DNA of 64,000 nt from NCBI RefSeq assembly GCF_022539315.1, contig NC_066334.1, positions 1,736,001 to 1,800,000 of the forward strand, read 5' to 3'. Made by a program: the position numbers and the translations under genes. Below the pieces are notes generated by a model. The model saw nothing but the letters and a program-made list of their open reading frames with translations. It was not told where the DNA came from and did no database searches. The first letter of the stretch is position 1. Each line of letters opens with the position of its first letter. This document shows positions 12,601-23,205 of this stretch, piece by piece. The stretch is from Serinus canaria (taxonomy: Eukaryota > Chordata > Aves > Passeriformes > Fringillidae).

Positions 12601-15600
12601 CCTTTTGCACTGGGTTCCCCTTTGCAATGTCCCATGGGGTCTCTTTTGCAATGTCCCCACAGGGTCCCCTCCCTCACTGGGGTCCCCCCTGCAGTGGGGC
12701 CTCTCCTGCAGAGCCCCCCGGGGTCCCTGTCCCGGTGCCCCTCTGTGTCCCTGGTGCCAGGCCGGGCTCCCTGGCCATTGTCCCTGTCCGTGTCACCCTG
12801 GCAGCATTCCCTGTGCCTCAGTGCCCGCTCCCTGCCCCAACCCCTGGCGTTCTGGAGCTGTCCAAGCCACGGAGGGGCTCTCTGTGCCCGGGGGCCCTGG
12901 GGGGCCGGGCGGGCTGACCTGGATCCAGCGGTCGCTGCGCGAGTCCTGCTCGGAGCACACGGTCAGTTTGCAGTTGGCTTTCCGCAGCAGCGCCCGCAGC
13001 CCCTCCAGGAAGGCCTCGTTGGAATCCGAGCCCTGCTTGATGCTGGGGGACAGCGAGGGGCCGGGGCTGCGAGGGGGATCTCAGGGAGCCCCCAAAACCC
13101 CGGCCCTGCCGCTCGTTCCTCAATCCTGAGCACCCTGGGCAGCATTCCAGCAAGGGAATGGAGCTGGAGCAGGAACTGCAGCCTTTGTGGGACTGGAGCT
13201 GGAGAGGGAACTCCAGCATTTCTCCTTGGGATTTAAACACCCACCCCGGGCAGCATTCCTGCATGGAATTGGACCTGGAGAAGGTCTTCCAGCATTTCTC
13301 CTTGGGATTTAAATGCCCTGGGCAACATTCCTGCATGGGAATGGACCTGGAGAGAGAACTCCAGCCCTTCTCCTTGGGATGGAAATGACTCCCGCAGCAG
13401 CAGCTGGCTCCCTTCCCAAACATTCCCAGTCAGGAATGCCTAAGCCTGGCTCACGTAGGGCTCCACACAGCCAGGAAGGGTCGGGAACTCCTCCCTGGAG
13501 AGTGCCCCAGGGCAGGGGACACCCCTGTCCATGGTGGGGACACCCCTCCTACCTGCAGACAAACACCTCCAGGGGCTGCTGGGTGTTGGGCGTCATGATC
13601 CAGGGCGCCACGCGGAACACCACGGTGTCCGTGAAGATCGGCGTGCCCGGCGAGTCCTGGTGGAGCCAAAACGGAGTCTGGGACCTCCACCACGGGGGGG
13701 TTTGCCAGGGGAGGGGTGGGGCCGACCCCCCCGTACCTTATGGGGCACCTCCAGCAGGCTGGCGCTGAAGGACACGAGGCCGGTGAAGCCCCTGTCGGGG
13801 AACGCCAGCCCCTCCACATAGAAGGTGCTGTCCCCGTGGCCAGCGTGGTCCAGCACGTAGGAGAGCTTGTCCGGGCCCAGCACGGGCTTGTAGCTTGGGT
13901 AGGCATCACCACCTGGGGAACTCCAACTCAGCAGCCTGGAGAACCCCGGATTCCCACCCCGAACTCAGCCTGGAGAACCCCAAATTCCCACAGCCTGCCC
14001 ACAGGGGGACACACCAGCAGGAGGAGGAGGTGGCTGGTGCCCAAGGGTAGCAGAAGAGCCTCCTCCTCCTCCTCCTCCTCCTCCTCCTCCTCCCCGGGGA
14101 ACATGCTTGATCTTCCCAGGACAAAGAGGGCTCCGTCCCCTCGGGTCCAGCCCTTTCCAGGTGCGTGGCTCCGGCTGAGGATCTAATGACACCCTTGGCT
14201 CCCCGGACCTGATTTTCGGCGCGGAGCTGCCGGGGATCCAACTGTTCAAAGGCGAAGGGTGCTGCCCAACGGGATGGGCTGCTTGGCTGCTTGGCTCCCT
14301 GCCCGAGCCAAAACAGTGCCGGGAGCCACGTGGGGGTTCCCGCGCCATGGGAATGTCAAAATTCCAGCCCTTGTTGGGAAAAGCCTCTTTGGAGTCTTCT
14401 CCCCCTTGGTTTTTTCCCCTATAGCCCCACCCCGTGCAGCAGCAGAAGAGCTTTGGGGATTAAAGGGTGATTACAGCAAGTAGAGGTGCCCCAATGAACA
14501 AAACCTGCAGGGTTGGCGGGTCTTGGGGTCCCGCAGGGCTGCTGGGGGCAGGGGAAGGCAGAGGCACTCACGGACGGCGTGGAACACCCGCACTTTGTCC
14601 GCGTCGCTCTCGGGGACGTGCAGCACCACCGGGTACTCGGCGAAGATGGCGCTGGGGCCCTCGGTCCGCAGCAGCATCACCGACATGTCCTGGAGGTCTG
14701 GGGGACACAGGGGACACGGAGGGAGGGGATGGCAGCAGGAAAGCCCCCAGGGAGCCCCTCGGGGTCACAGCCCACCTGCCGGGGTCCGTATGTCCGCCTG
14801 GCCGCTGTCCGTGCCCCCCGCGCCGGGGCTGTCCCGGTCACAGTTGACCAACAGCACGGCCCCTTGTCCGTCCGGGCCCCACGTCCACTTGGCCTGGAGG
14901 AGAAGCACCGAGAGGGGACAGGAGTAGGATTTCCCCCATCCTGGGCTGAGGAAAGCCGCAGGCTCGGAGGAGAACCCGACCGCAGCAAGGAAACGCCAGC
15001 GCCGCTCAAACCGCCCCATCCCAAGGGCAGCTCCAGCAGGACCTGCACGGACTGCTCCGAGATTTTATCTCTCAGCCAGGCTGGAAGTGCCTCCAGCCTC
15101 GCCTGGACACGGCTGCAGCGCCTCTGGAAGCTCAGCCCATCTTGATACCAATTTGCGCCGCCGATCAGGCTGTGGTTAATTAGCCCGGCTGATCTGTGGT
15201 TAATTAGCCCGGCTTGAGGGCCCGGGCACAGGCAGATGTATGGCCAAAGGGGGAAATCTGCTGCTGTTTGCTCAGCTCATTCAGTGACACCTTTGGGGCC
15301 CAGAAAGGAAAAGAGAAAGAGAAAGGAGATGGAAGAGAAAGAGAAGAGAAAGGGAGGAAAAGGGGAAGAGAAGTGGAGGAAAAAAGGGAGGGAAAAGGGA
15401 GGAAAAATGGAGAAAAAAGGGAAGAGAAAGGAAGAAAAAGCCGAGAGTTTTCTCCTGCAGGATCCTCAGGGCCAGGCTGTAGCTGCAGGTGGTTTTGGCG
15501 TGGAATAGGAAAATAAATCCTTTTCCTGCTCAATTAGTAGGCTGAGGATCTGCCGGGCTGTTTGCCCTCACGGGGACACCACCCAGCTCCCTGTCCCCCC

Positions 15601-18600
15601 TGGAGATTTTCCAGGAAGAGGCCGGGGATGGATCCGCCCTGCCAGGATGCTCTCCCCACCTTGTCCTTGTCCTTGTCCTTGCCCTTGCTCTTCACTCGGC
15701 CGCTCCGGCTCCAGTCCACATCCAGGGACACCTCTGGAACAGCGAGAGGGAAGGAAGCCATGGGCAGGGGATGGGCTCTCAGGGCTGTTTTGGGCTCCTC
15801 CTTGGCACCATGGCCCCACACCAACCCCACCTCACCGCCCCCGAAGCTGCTCCAGACCCAACAGAACAGGAGAAGAAAATCCAACCCAGCGGCTTTGCCA
15901 TGACTTACCCTCTTTGATCTCCAGCTGTCTCCTCTCATTTTGGTTCCCCCCAGCAGGGACGTCCCCACTTCATGGCAGACTTTATGTTTTCATAGCATTT
16001 TTTATGTTTTCATGTCAGATTTTTTTGTTTTCATGGCAGATTTTACGTTTTCATAGCATTTTTTCATGGCAGATTTTGTTTTCATGCATTTGTTTTTTCA
16101 TGTTTTCATGCCATTTTTTATGTTTTCATGGCAGATTTTATGCTTCCATGGCATTTTTTACATTTTCACCCCTTTCCTATTGACTGTCCTGTTTTCCACA
16201 AAGCCAAAACACAGCGGAGGCACAAAACTGTGTTTTCACTGTGGCTGAGCAAACACCCAAATAATTTCTAGGAAATCTGAGGACTTCCCCTCACAGAGCT
16301 CTTCCTGCCCCAAATTTCTGCCTCTGCTGCAGAGATTTACCAGTGACCTCATCCAAAACCCACCTCAATCCTGACCCAAAACTCCTCCAGATGGGACACA
16401 CAAAGTGTGGAAAACACAGGGATTGAGTCAGAGATTGTTCTCCTTGGGGCAGAGAGGACAGCGCGGAAAAGCCAGCAGAGAAACTCTGAATCCAACCAAG
16501 AGAACATTTGGAAGGCAAAATCCCTGTGGCCAGTGGTGGCCCCAGTTGGCTCCAGCAGGGCCCATCGGCCACGGGACGCGGGAAACCTTCAGCCTCTCCA
16601 GGGGCTATTCTGGGAGGCGTCGGCACGACTTGAGGACACGGGTCAGACTGTCATGTGAACGCTTCAGAAAATCCCAAATTTAGGGTAATTAATCCATCCA
16701 AGTGGAGACTTCTGCACCCAGACCGGTTGTCTAGACTCCCTTTGTAGTCAGCAGGGGAGAGCAGGCATTTGGAGGGGATGATTCACCTCACCCCAAACTC
16801 CTGAAATAGGTCAGGCACCGCTTCGGTGCCGATCCCTCTCCCCTCGCTGCTGTGGAGGAGGCGCCGGCCGGAGCTGGGTGAGGAGATCTCCCGTGGATCC
16901 TCTTTTCCCAAGGAACCACCTCGGCAGGCACAGGAGGATGCTCCTGGGTGGGGACACGGCCCGCCCTCCATCTCTCCCACACCATATAAGGCAATGTTTA
17001 ATTAATCATGGTTTAATTATTTCCCTCTTGCCCGTCAGCATCGGTGAACACCCAAACTTTTATTGCCTATGGCCCCCAAGGAATTCCAGCCTCGTGGATC
17101 CAGCCAGATCCCAAGAGACCAGGAATTCCTGGAGCCTTGGTGGGCACCTACCGACACAGGTGAGATACAGCCAGGCCACCGCCAGCTCGTGGCCCTCGCG
17201 GTCGTAGTAGGAGATCTTCACCTGCAGAGACAGCCCCACACTGTGACCCACACCCTGCTGAGCTGGTGGGATCTCCATCCCCACACTGTGACCCACACCC
17301 CGCTGAGCTGGTGGGATCTCCATCCCCACACTGTGACCCACACCCTGCTGAGCTGGTGGGATCTCCATCCCCACACCGTGACCCACACCCCGCTAGTTGG
17401 TGGGATCTCCATCCCCCCTCACTGTGACCCACACCGCCACCATGCTGGTGGGAATCTCCATCCCCACACTGTGGACCCACACCCAGCGAGCTGGTGGGAT
17501 CTCCACCCACACTGTTGACCCACACCCTTCGTAGGCTGGTGGGATCTGCCCCATCCCCGCACTGTGACGCCCCACCCCGCTGAGCGTGGGATCTCCATCC
17601 CACACTGTGACACACCCTGCGAGCTGTTGTGATCATCCTCCCCACACCGGTACCCACACCCTGCTGAGCTGGTGGTCTCCTCCCCACACCGTGACCCCCA
17701 CCCCCACACGCTGAGCTTGTGCGGATCAGATCCATCCCCCCAGAACGGTGACCCACACCCCGCGAGCTTGGTTGGGATCTCCATCCCACAACTGTGACCA
17801 CACCCCGCTGAGCGGTGATCTCCAGCCCTCACTGTGACCAGAAACACCCGCTGATCTGTGGATCTCCATCCCCACACCGGGACCCACACCCCGCTTAGCC
17901 GGTGGTATCTCCTCCCCACACCGTGACCCACACCCTGCTGACTGGTGGGATCTCCATCCCCACACTCTGACCCACACCCTGCTGAGCTGGTGGGATCTCC
18001 ATCCCCACACTGTGACCCACACCCCGCTGAGCTGGTGGGATCTCCATCCCCACACCGTGACCCACACCCCGCTGAGCTGGTGGGATCTCCATCCCCACAC
18101 CGTGACCCACACCCCACCAGGCTGGTGGGATCTCCATGCCCTCCTGGGATCACAGTTTGAGGCCCCACAAGGATCACCACTCCAACCCCTGCCTGCCCAC
18201 CCAGCCGGGCGCTGGGAGGACCATCCCAGCCGTTCTCCATTAATCACAGTTCATTGGAACCCTCTGTGCCATCTTCAGCACAAAATCAGACTGGAAAAAG
18301 TCAGACTTGGGGTATTTTTTGCTGCCTGGCACCGACTTTTGCAACTGCTCTGATGTTGTCATTAGGGCACCAAGTGGGACCTTCTCCTTCTGGGTTTCGT
18401 TTCTCGTCAGTGCCAATTACACAACTCTGCTCGAGCTTTCCCCATGACAAACCACCCTGGTGTCAGCATAACTCAGGAATCCTCAAGCTTTCCCAGGAAA
18501 TGTCACTTATTTCCCCCAGTTTGACCACAGGAACAGCACCTGACCTGGTTGTCATCGACAGTCCTGCTGGTGACATCGATGGTCACCACCACCTCAATGT

Positions 18601-21242
18601 CAGGATCCAGTGGCCACCGGGCGTCCAGGCTGGGCTTTGTGGCAGGGCTGTGGATCATGTGCACCGTCACCGCCGGCGTGGCGTGCACGTCAAAGGACAC
18701 GGCACCTCTCGGGGTGGACCTGGAATGGAGCAACCTCGGCTCAGGGACCACGGGAGCCAAGTCCCCAAACCTGGAATTAAGCCCAGCCGCGACTGGGCGG
18801 GAGGGGCCCTGAGACCATCCCTGGGTGATGAAATGGTCCCTGGAGTTCCACACGTGGGGCCTCTGTGGCGGTGTTGGGCAAGCCCAGCTCCCGCTGCAGC
18901 TCTGGCACGTCCGGCCCGGTCCGTGACAAAACCCCAACCGGGGAAGAGCCAGGATGATTTTCCTGCCAGCCAAGCATGGAGCTGGGTGTTGTGAGACCAT
19001 CCCGTGACCTGAGGGATGCTGGGGCTGGAGTGGAGCCTGGATCTGGGCACGCAGCGCCCGCGCCCGGCTCCGTGACATCCTCGGGAGCCTTTGAAGTGCT
19101 GCTCCCTGCTCATTACAGCCCCAGCCGCTCCATCCTGGCAGCCCTGACCTGCTCCCACTCCCCTGGCTGCGTCCCAGGGGGAGCGAGGCAGGAACTTCGG
19201 CAGCAAGAACATGAAAACCACAACATCAAAACCCCGCCATGGCAGGGATTTATCCCCGGTGTTGCTCTTGGCACAGCATCCCCGGTGCCTCCGGCAGCTT
19301 GTGAGGAGATTGAGGCATTCCATGGGCTTGGCATCCCCATCCGGAGCACCCCATGAAGCTGTGGATCCAGAGAATGCTGAATCCCATCCAGAGACCCATC
19401 CCAACACCCCACAAAGCTGTGGATCCAGAGGGATCTGGATCCCATCCAGACCACCCCCCAAAGCCGTGGATCTGGGGAATGCTGGAGCCCATCCAGAACA
19501 CCCCACGAAACCGGGGACCCAGAGGGATGCTGGATCCCATCCAGAACACCCCACAAAGCCGTGGATCCAGAGGGATGCTGGATCCCATCCAGAACACCCC
19601 GCAAAGCCGTGGATCCAGGGGATGCTGGGATCCCGCAGATTTGGGGCTCTTTGCTGTGGGTTTGTGGCTCTCCCCCCTCAGCACCGCCGCCTGATTCCCA
19701 ACAAACTCCACATTCTGCCCCAAACAGCCCAAAATTGATGCATCCATCACTAAATTCCCCCCAGCAAGTGCTCCCCAGGAATAAAATGATCCCACATTTC
19801 AGCTGGAAGAGCCTCCATCATCTGCTGTTTGGGACCACGGCTCAAATTTGTTACCAAGAAGCCAAATCATCCCATTTGGGCTCCAGAGGTTTAAATAGGA
19901 CTGAGAGGGCTCCGAGTCCAAAAGCAGGACAAAAAATTGCAGATAATGGATTTTCTACATTCCCATCTGCAGGAGGGGGGAAACAAGGCTGTTTTAGGGC
20001 AGCAAGAGCTCTCTGAGGGGACGGTGGCACATCCTGGCCCGGCTCCAGCGCTCCATCCCAGTAATTGCCCGGATGCGATGCCGACCGGCCAGGCCTGCGC
20101 TCTCTGTCATTATAAATGTGATTTATTAAATAATGACACTGTGGCAGCAGGGCAGGGACAGCTGCCTATCTGCCCAATAAAGCCACCCCATATTTAATTC
20201 TGCAAAAATCCCTTTTCCTGACGCTGCCTGTGCACGGCCACTGCTAAATTTTTTCTGCCTGAGCCACGCATTTTATTCCTCCTCCCGTTTTAGCTCCGAG
20301 TTGCACATCTTGAATTGCTCTTGCCCAATGTTGTTAGAGCCAGAAATAGACCTGGGCTTAGCCACGGTGTTCTCGGGCTTTGCCTCCAAACCATCCTGGC
20401 CTGGCTCCGCTGCGATGCCTCGAGCCAACATTCCACCTTTGGACGAGCTCCCTGTAGGATATTGTCCCCAAAAATGAGCTCCCTGTAGGATATCATCCCC
20501 AAATGTGACCTCCCTGTGGGATATCATCCACAAATCCAGAGTTTTGGGGTGAGGTCCTCATGGGACATCATCCCTTAAAACACACACAGTGGGACAGCAT
20601 CCCCTAAAAATCCTTGGATGAGCTCCCCATGGACATCGCACACCCAGCTCTGCGGGGACCTGTCCCTCCAAACCCTTGGGTGAACTCCTGACGAGATCCA
20701 AGTCCCTCACCACCCATTCCTCCTCCTAACCCATCCCAAAGCCCTGCAGCTCTGTGGAACATGCCAGGATGCCGTGACACTGGGCAAACCCATCCCAAAT
20801 CCTGGTGGCTCCATGGAACACTGCAGGACGCCCCCATCCTGAGCAAACCCATCCCAAATCCCTGGCCAGCATGCCCCAATGCTGATCAAACAAACCCATC
20901 CCAAATCCCTGGATCAGCATATCCCAATGCCAATCAAACCCACCCCAAATCCCTGGCCAGGATGCCCCAGTGCTGATCAAACCCATCCCAAATCCCAGCC
21001 CTGGATGCCCCAAACCTATCCCAAATCCCAGCCCAGGATGCCCCAATGCCGATCAAACCCATCCCAAATCCCAGCCCAGACTGCCCCAAACCCATCCCAA
21101 ATCCCAGCAGCTCCATGGGACACCCCGGGCTGCCCCATGCCCGGCCTCACCGGCGCGTGTCCAGGAAGACCTCGGTGCCCAGCACGCAGACGCCGCGGGC
21201 GGCGTGGCTGGTGGACATGGGCACGACGTGACGCGGGGCCAT
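6461..21242 (-). CDS. PADI1: Peptidylarginine deiminase, complete, catalytically intact (PADI1 by position)
   Basis: A complete 16-coding-exon gene for a 665-residue protein-arginine deiminase. Exons on the minus strand: 21242-21151, 18719-18545, 17221-17152, 15733-15660, 14893-14776, 14697-14572, 13912-13737, 13656-13553, 13042-12919, 12109-12002, 11918-11767, 8206-8062, 7658-7565, 7370-7291, 6899-6774, 6694-6461. They sum to 1998 nt, all introns are GT-AG and the frame is unbroken. N-terminal and middle Ig-like domains span about residues 1-295, and the catalytic propeller about 296-665. The catalytic set is present: Asp354 (after DRWIQ), His474 and Asp476 (GHVDEF), Cys647 (VHCGTNV). The substrate-site arginines in FDSPRNRG are kept. 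The protein is expected to be cytoplasmic and calcium-activated. The PADI1 name comes from its head-to-head position with PADI2. Parts of exons 6-8 look as much like human PADI3, so PADI1 versus PADI3 identity is less certain than the family. Confidence 0.9.
6996..7154. repeat. Compound pentanucleotide microsatellite (CACCC)n(CATCC)n, PADI1 intron 14
   Basis: About a dozen CACCC units switch abruptly to about 19 CATCC units, with no interruption. Confidence 0.97.
7388..7530. repeat. GGATGGACAG minisatellite, PADI1 intron 13
   Basis: Same unit family as the array at 4477-4800, in another gene of the cluster. Confidence 0.85.
7738..7955. repeat. About 45-bp tandem repeat, PADI1 intron 12
   Basis: Five copies of CAGGGCCATGGGATGCCCAT with CCAATCCCAAATCCATCCC. 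Confidence 0.85.
8062..8206 (-). CDS. PADI1: PADI1 coding exon 12 (catalytic His and Asp)
   Basis: This exon carries [17 protein letters not shown], the unmodified deiminase His-x-Asp motif. It is the direct reference for the altered motif in PADI2 exon 12, which has the same 145-nt length and phase. Confidence 0.92.
8232..8620. repeat. CCCCAAAACCCCTGC minisatellite, PADI1 intron 11
   Basis: A C-rich array of about 30-bp units built of CCCCAAAACCCCTGCCCC and CCCCCTCCCCCC. The minus (sense) strand is G-quadruplex-prone. Confidence 0.93.
8730..10680. repeat. 2-kb AT-rich tandem array, PADI1 intron 11
   Basis: Units with ATATTACTAAATCCCTAT and TTATATAAATATA, mostly 30-60 bp, with longer periods marked by GTATTTTAGATAAATACATC (about 9533, 9750, 9935, 10115, 10325, 10480). 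Abruptly AT-rich within GC-rich DNA. Confidence 0.9.
11079..11345. repeat. 34-bp minisatellite, eight copies, PADI1 intron 11
   Basis: Unit CACAACAACCCCCGGATATT followed by CGGGATTTCATGGG. Copies are 90% or more alike by eye. Confidence 0.95.
11420..11632. repeat. Purine tract GGGGAAAA, PADI1 intron 11
   Basis: About 210 bp of almost pure purine on the plus strand, a polypyrimidine run in the PADI1 transcript 3' of exon 11. Confidence 0.9.
12002..12109 (-). CDS. PADI1: PADI1 coding exon 10 (catalytic Asp, substrate arginines)
   Basis: This 36-codon exon opens with the Asp-Glu pair following DRWIQ; the Asp is the first catalytic residue (Asp350 in human PADI4). It continues through [18 protein letters not shown], which holds substrate- and calcium-site residues. 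Donor is GTGTGT. Confidence 0.9.
12240..12720. repeat. Two adjacent minisatellites, PADI1 intron 9
   Basis: A roughly 62-bp unit with CTGGCACTGGGACTCTCCTG (12240-12400), then about six 40-50 bp units with TTGCAATGTCCCATGGGG (12400-12720). Confidence 0.85.
13130..13390. repeat. About 68-bp tandem repeat, PADI1 intron 8
   Basis: Four copies with GGCAGCATTCCTGCATGG and CAGCATTTCTCCTTGGGAT. Confidence 0.8.
14059..14094. repeat. (CTC)n microsatellite, PADI1 intron 6
   Basis: Twelve perfect trinucleotides. Confidence 0.95.
15299..15440. repeat. Purine-rich AAGGGAGGAAAA tract, PADI1 intron 4
   Basis: About 140 bp with only A and G apart from a few T residues. Confidence 0.85.
15965..16175. repeat. 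TTTTCATGGCAGATTTTATG tandem repeat, PADI1 intron 3
   Basis: Six or seven degenerate copies of a 33-36 bp unit. Confidence 0.85.
17232..18140. repeat. About 48-bp minisatellite, PADI1 intron 2
   Basis: About 19 copies of CACACTGTGACCCACACCCT with GCTGAGCTGGTGGGATCTCC. The outer copies are clean. The middle (17390-17940) is full of single-base gains and losses. Confidence 0.93.
19345..19625. repeat. About 60-bp tandem repeat, PADI1 intron 1
   Basis: Five copies with CCATCCAGAACACCCCACAA and GCCGTGGATCCAGAGGGATG. Confidence 0.88.
19848..19890. repeat. 43-bp perfect direct repeat, copy 1 (PADI1 intron 1)
   Basis: Begins TTGTTACCAAGAAGCCAAAT and ends GGGCTCCAGAGGT. Identical to 22213-22255. Confidence 0.95.
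20440..21120. repeat. Two minisatellites, PADI1 intron 1
   Basis: A 30-40 bp unit with CCTGTAGGATATCATCCCCA (20440-20600), then units of about 40-50 bp with ACCCATCCCAAATCCCTGGC and ATGCCCCAATGC (20735-21120), reaching to within 30 bp of exon 1. Confidence 0.85.
21151..21242 (-). CDS. PADI1: PADI1 coding exon 1
   Basis: The exon starts [12 protein letters not shown] and ends in phase 2 (CGCCG followed by GTGAGG). Its 92-nt length equals exon 1 of the leftward paralog. The ATG sits in CTCACCATGG, a good Kozak context, which decides the start over an in-frame upstream frame that would begin at 21256. Confidence 0.85.
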
Positions 21243-21310
21243 GGTGAGCCGGGCACGGCCGCATGGGCAGGGAGCTCCGCCGGCTGTGCCGGGAAACCAG
21301 CAGGACTGGA

Positions 21311-21317
21311 TTAAAAG
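21311..21317 (-). promoter_or_regulatory. Possible TATA-like element of PADI1
   Basis: On the minus strand CCTTTTAATCC lies about 70 bp upstream of the ATG, at the place where the paralog has a true TATAAA. The match is poor. A perfect AP-1 motif (TGAGTCA, 21663-21669) lies a further 350 bp upstream. Confidence 0.3.
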
Positions 21318-22212
21318 GCTCGGGAAGGTAACTCCTCCTTCCCGGGATGACGGGGTTCAGCCGGGGGACCCTGGTTCCACCTCCATCCCGAGATGGAGCT
21401 GATAGGGCAGCCCCGGGGCGGCTCCAGGGGGAACACCAGGTGACGGCCAGCCCTGCTGGATGCTCCTCAGCGGGGGTTTGGGTTGATTCCCCTCTTTTTG
21501 TTCCTCCCCAGCTCCATCTCAAGCCCCGCAGCTCATGCATTAAACATTCCCACCCCCCCGGCAGCGCAGGGTGGTTGTTTGGGGTTATTACAATGCTGTC
21601 ATTAAAACCGGGCATTTTCTTTAAAACACCCCAAATTTTCCAGCCGGCCTCTCTGGGCCGGGTGAGTCACAGCCCCGGCTGCAGCAGCAGAGCCATGCCT
21701 GAGTACAGCTGAACAAAAGGAAATGTTTGCTCAGGCCGGTCCTTCCCATCCCAACCATCCCGAGGACGGGAGGGACGGGCAGGGAGAACTGGTTATGGGG
21801 CAGGCGGGGAAGGGGAAAACACCAACAGCCAACAACCAGAGGCTCCCCAAGGAAACTCGACCTCCTCCGTGTCTCACTTGGACCTCGAGCTCCAGGGGAA
21901 TGGAGGGTTTCCAGGCCGAGATCCTGCAGGAAGGATCCCCTTTGCTGGAAGCTGTACTGCAGATATCCATCGCTCTCCGGGCCATCCCATCCCGGAGGAT
22001 TTGCCTGCCTGGGAGCAGGGAAACCCAGCTGGAGTAGGAGGGAGGGAGCCCTGCCTGCTGGGGATGGAGGGAGCAGCTCCAGAGGGTCCCTTTTATTTTA
22101 CTTGAAATATATTACTATATTTTATATATACATTACTATATTTTAAACTTTAAATTTTAAGTTTTCTCCTCTGTAATATTATACACTTTTAATTAACTGC
22201 ACCCTCATAATC

Positions 22213-22255
22213 TTGTTACCAAGAAGCCAAATCATCCCATTTGGGCTCCAGAGGT
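22213..22255. repeat. 43-bp perfect direct repeat, copy 2 (upstream of PADI1)
   Basis: Same orientation as 19848-19890, 2.4 kb away on the other side of PADI1 exon 1. Flanks are unrelated. Confidence 0.95.
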
Positions 22256-23051
22256 GTTATTAATCAATTTTGGAAGCTTTCTTTACAGCTTTAGGTTAAA
22301 TGCTCAAGTGTTTTCTTGAGTTAGAACTTGTTAGTACAAAAGTTTAAAGTTCTCAGCATCTAGAATTCCAACATCTCATGGCTCAGCCCCAGGGAACAGG
22401 GTGGGATGTGCTCAGGACAGGGAATGGGAAGGATGGGATGTGTTTGGGACATGGAATGGGAAGGAGAGGGCTGGGAAGGGCCAAACCCCTGTGGGGAGCA
22501 GCAAGAAAAGGCCCAGGGGAGCTGGGCAGGGCTCAGAGGAGCCAGAGCCAGCACTGCATCCTCAGCTGCCAGAGCAGGGAATTCCCTGTGGGATCAAACT
22601 GCTGGGATGTGCCCAGCCGGGATCCGGGAAGGGGATTTGGGAAAGGGCTCTGGGAAAGGGCTCCCTCCCACTTTAACTGCAGCAACCACCCCCAGCTCGG
22701 TGTCTCGTATCCCAGAACAGCTTCAGGAACTGGAGGAGCCCGGAGGAGCAGCCAGGATGCTCCAGCAGGGAATGCTGGTGGCATTTCCAGGCTCTCCCAG
22801 GCCTCACTCGCTGGAGATTTTTGATAAGAATGCATTTTCCACAGCCCAGCAGCACCCAAACTCCTGCTGGGAATGGTGCTGGCTCTCCAGGCCTTCCTGG
22901 AAGCACAAACCCTGGTGGATCCCTGGACGGGGAGCTGGAATGGTGGAGTGGCCCCAGAGGGCTGGGCTCCCCACTGGAGGCTGCTGGTTGCACTGGTTTG
23001 TACTGGGCAGGGGCTGGGGCCGTGCCCTGAGCCTGCTCGGCTGGTTTGGGC

Positions 23052-23205
23052 CGAGGGATGGACAGGAGCACACCTGGGGCCGGGACAGGGAGCACACCTG
23101 GGGCCGGGACAGGAGCACACCTGGGGCCGGGACGGGAGCACACCTGGGGCCGGGACGGGAGCACACCTGGGGCCGGGACGGGAGCACACCTGGGGCCGGG
23201 ACAGC
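23052..23205. repeat. 23-bp minisatellite upstream of PADI2
   Basis: Six copies of GGGAGCACACCTGGGGCCGG followed by GAC. Confidence 0.93.

Noticed and set aside
17060..18240. Open frames on both strands resembling Gly/Trp/Asp-rich repeat proteins
   Set aside because: Product of the 48-bp array in PADI1 intron 2; only 17152-17221 is a true exon.
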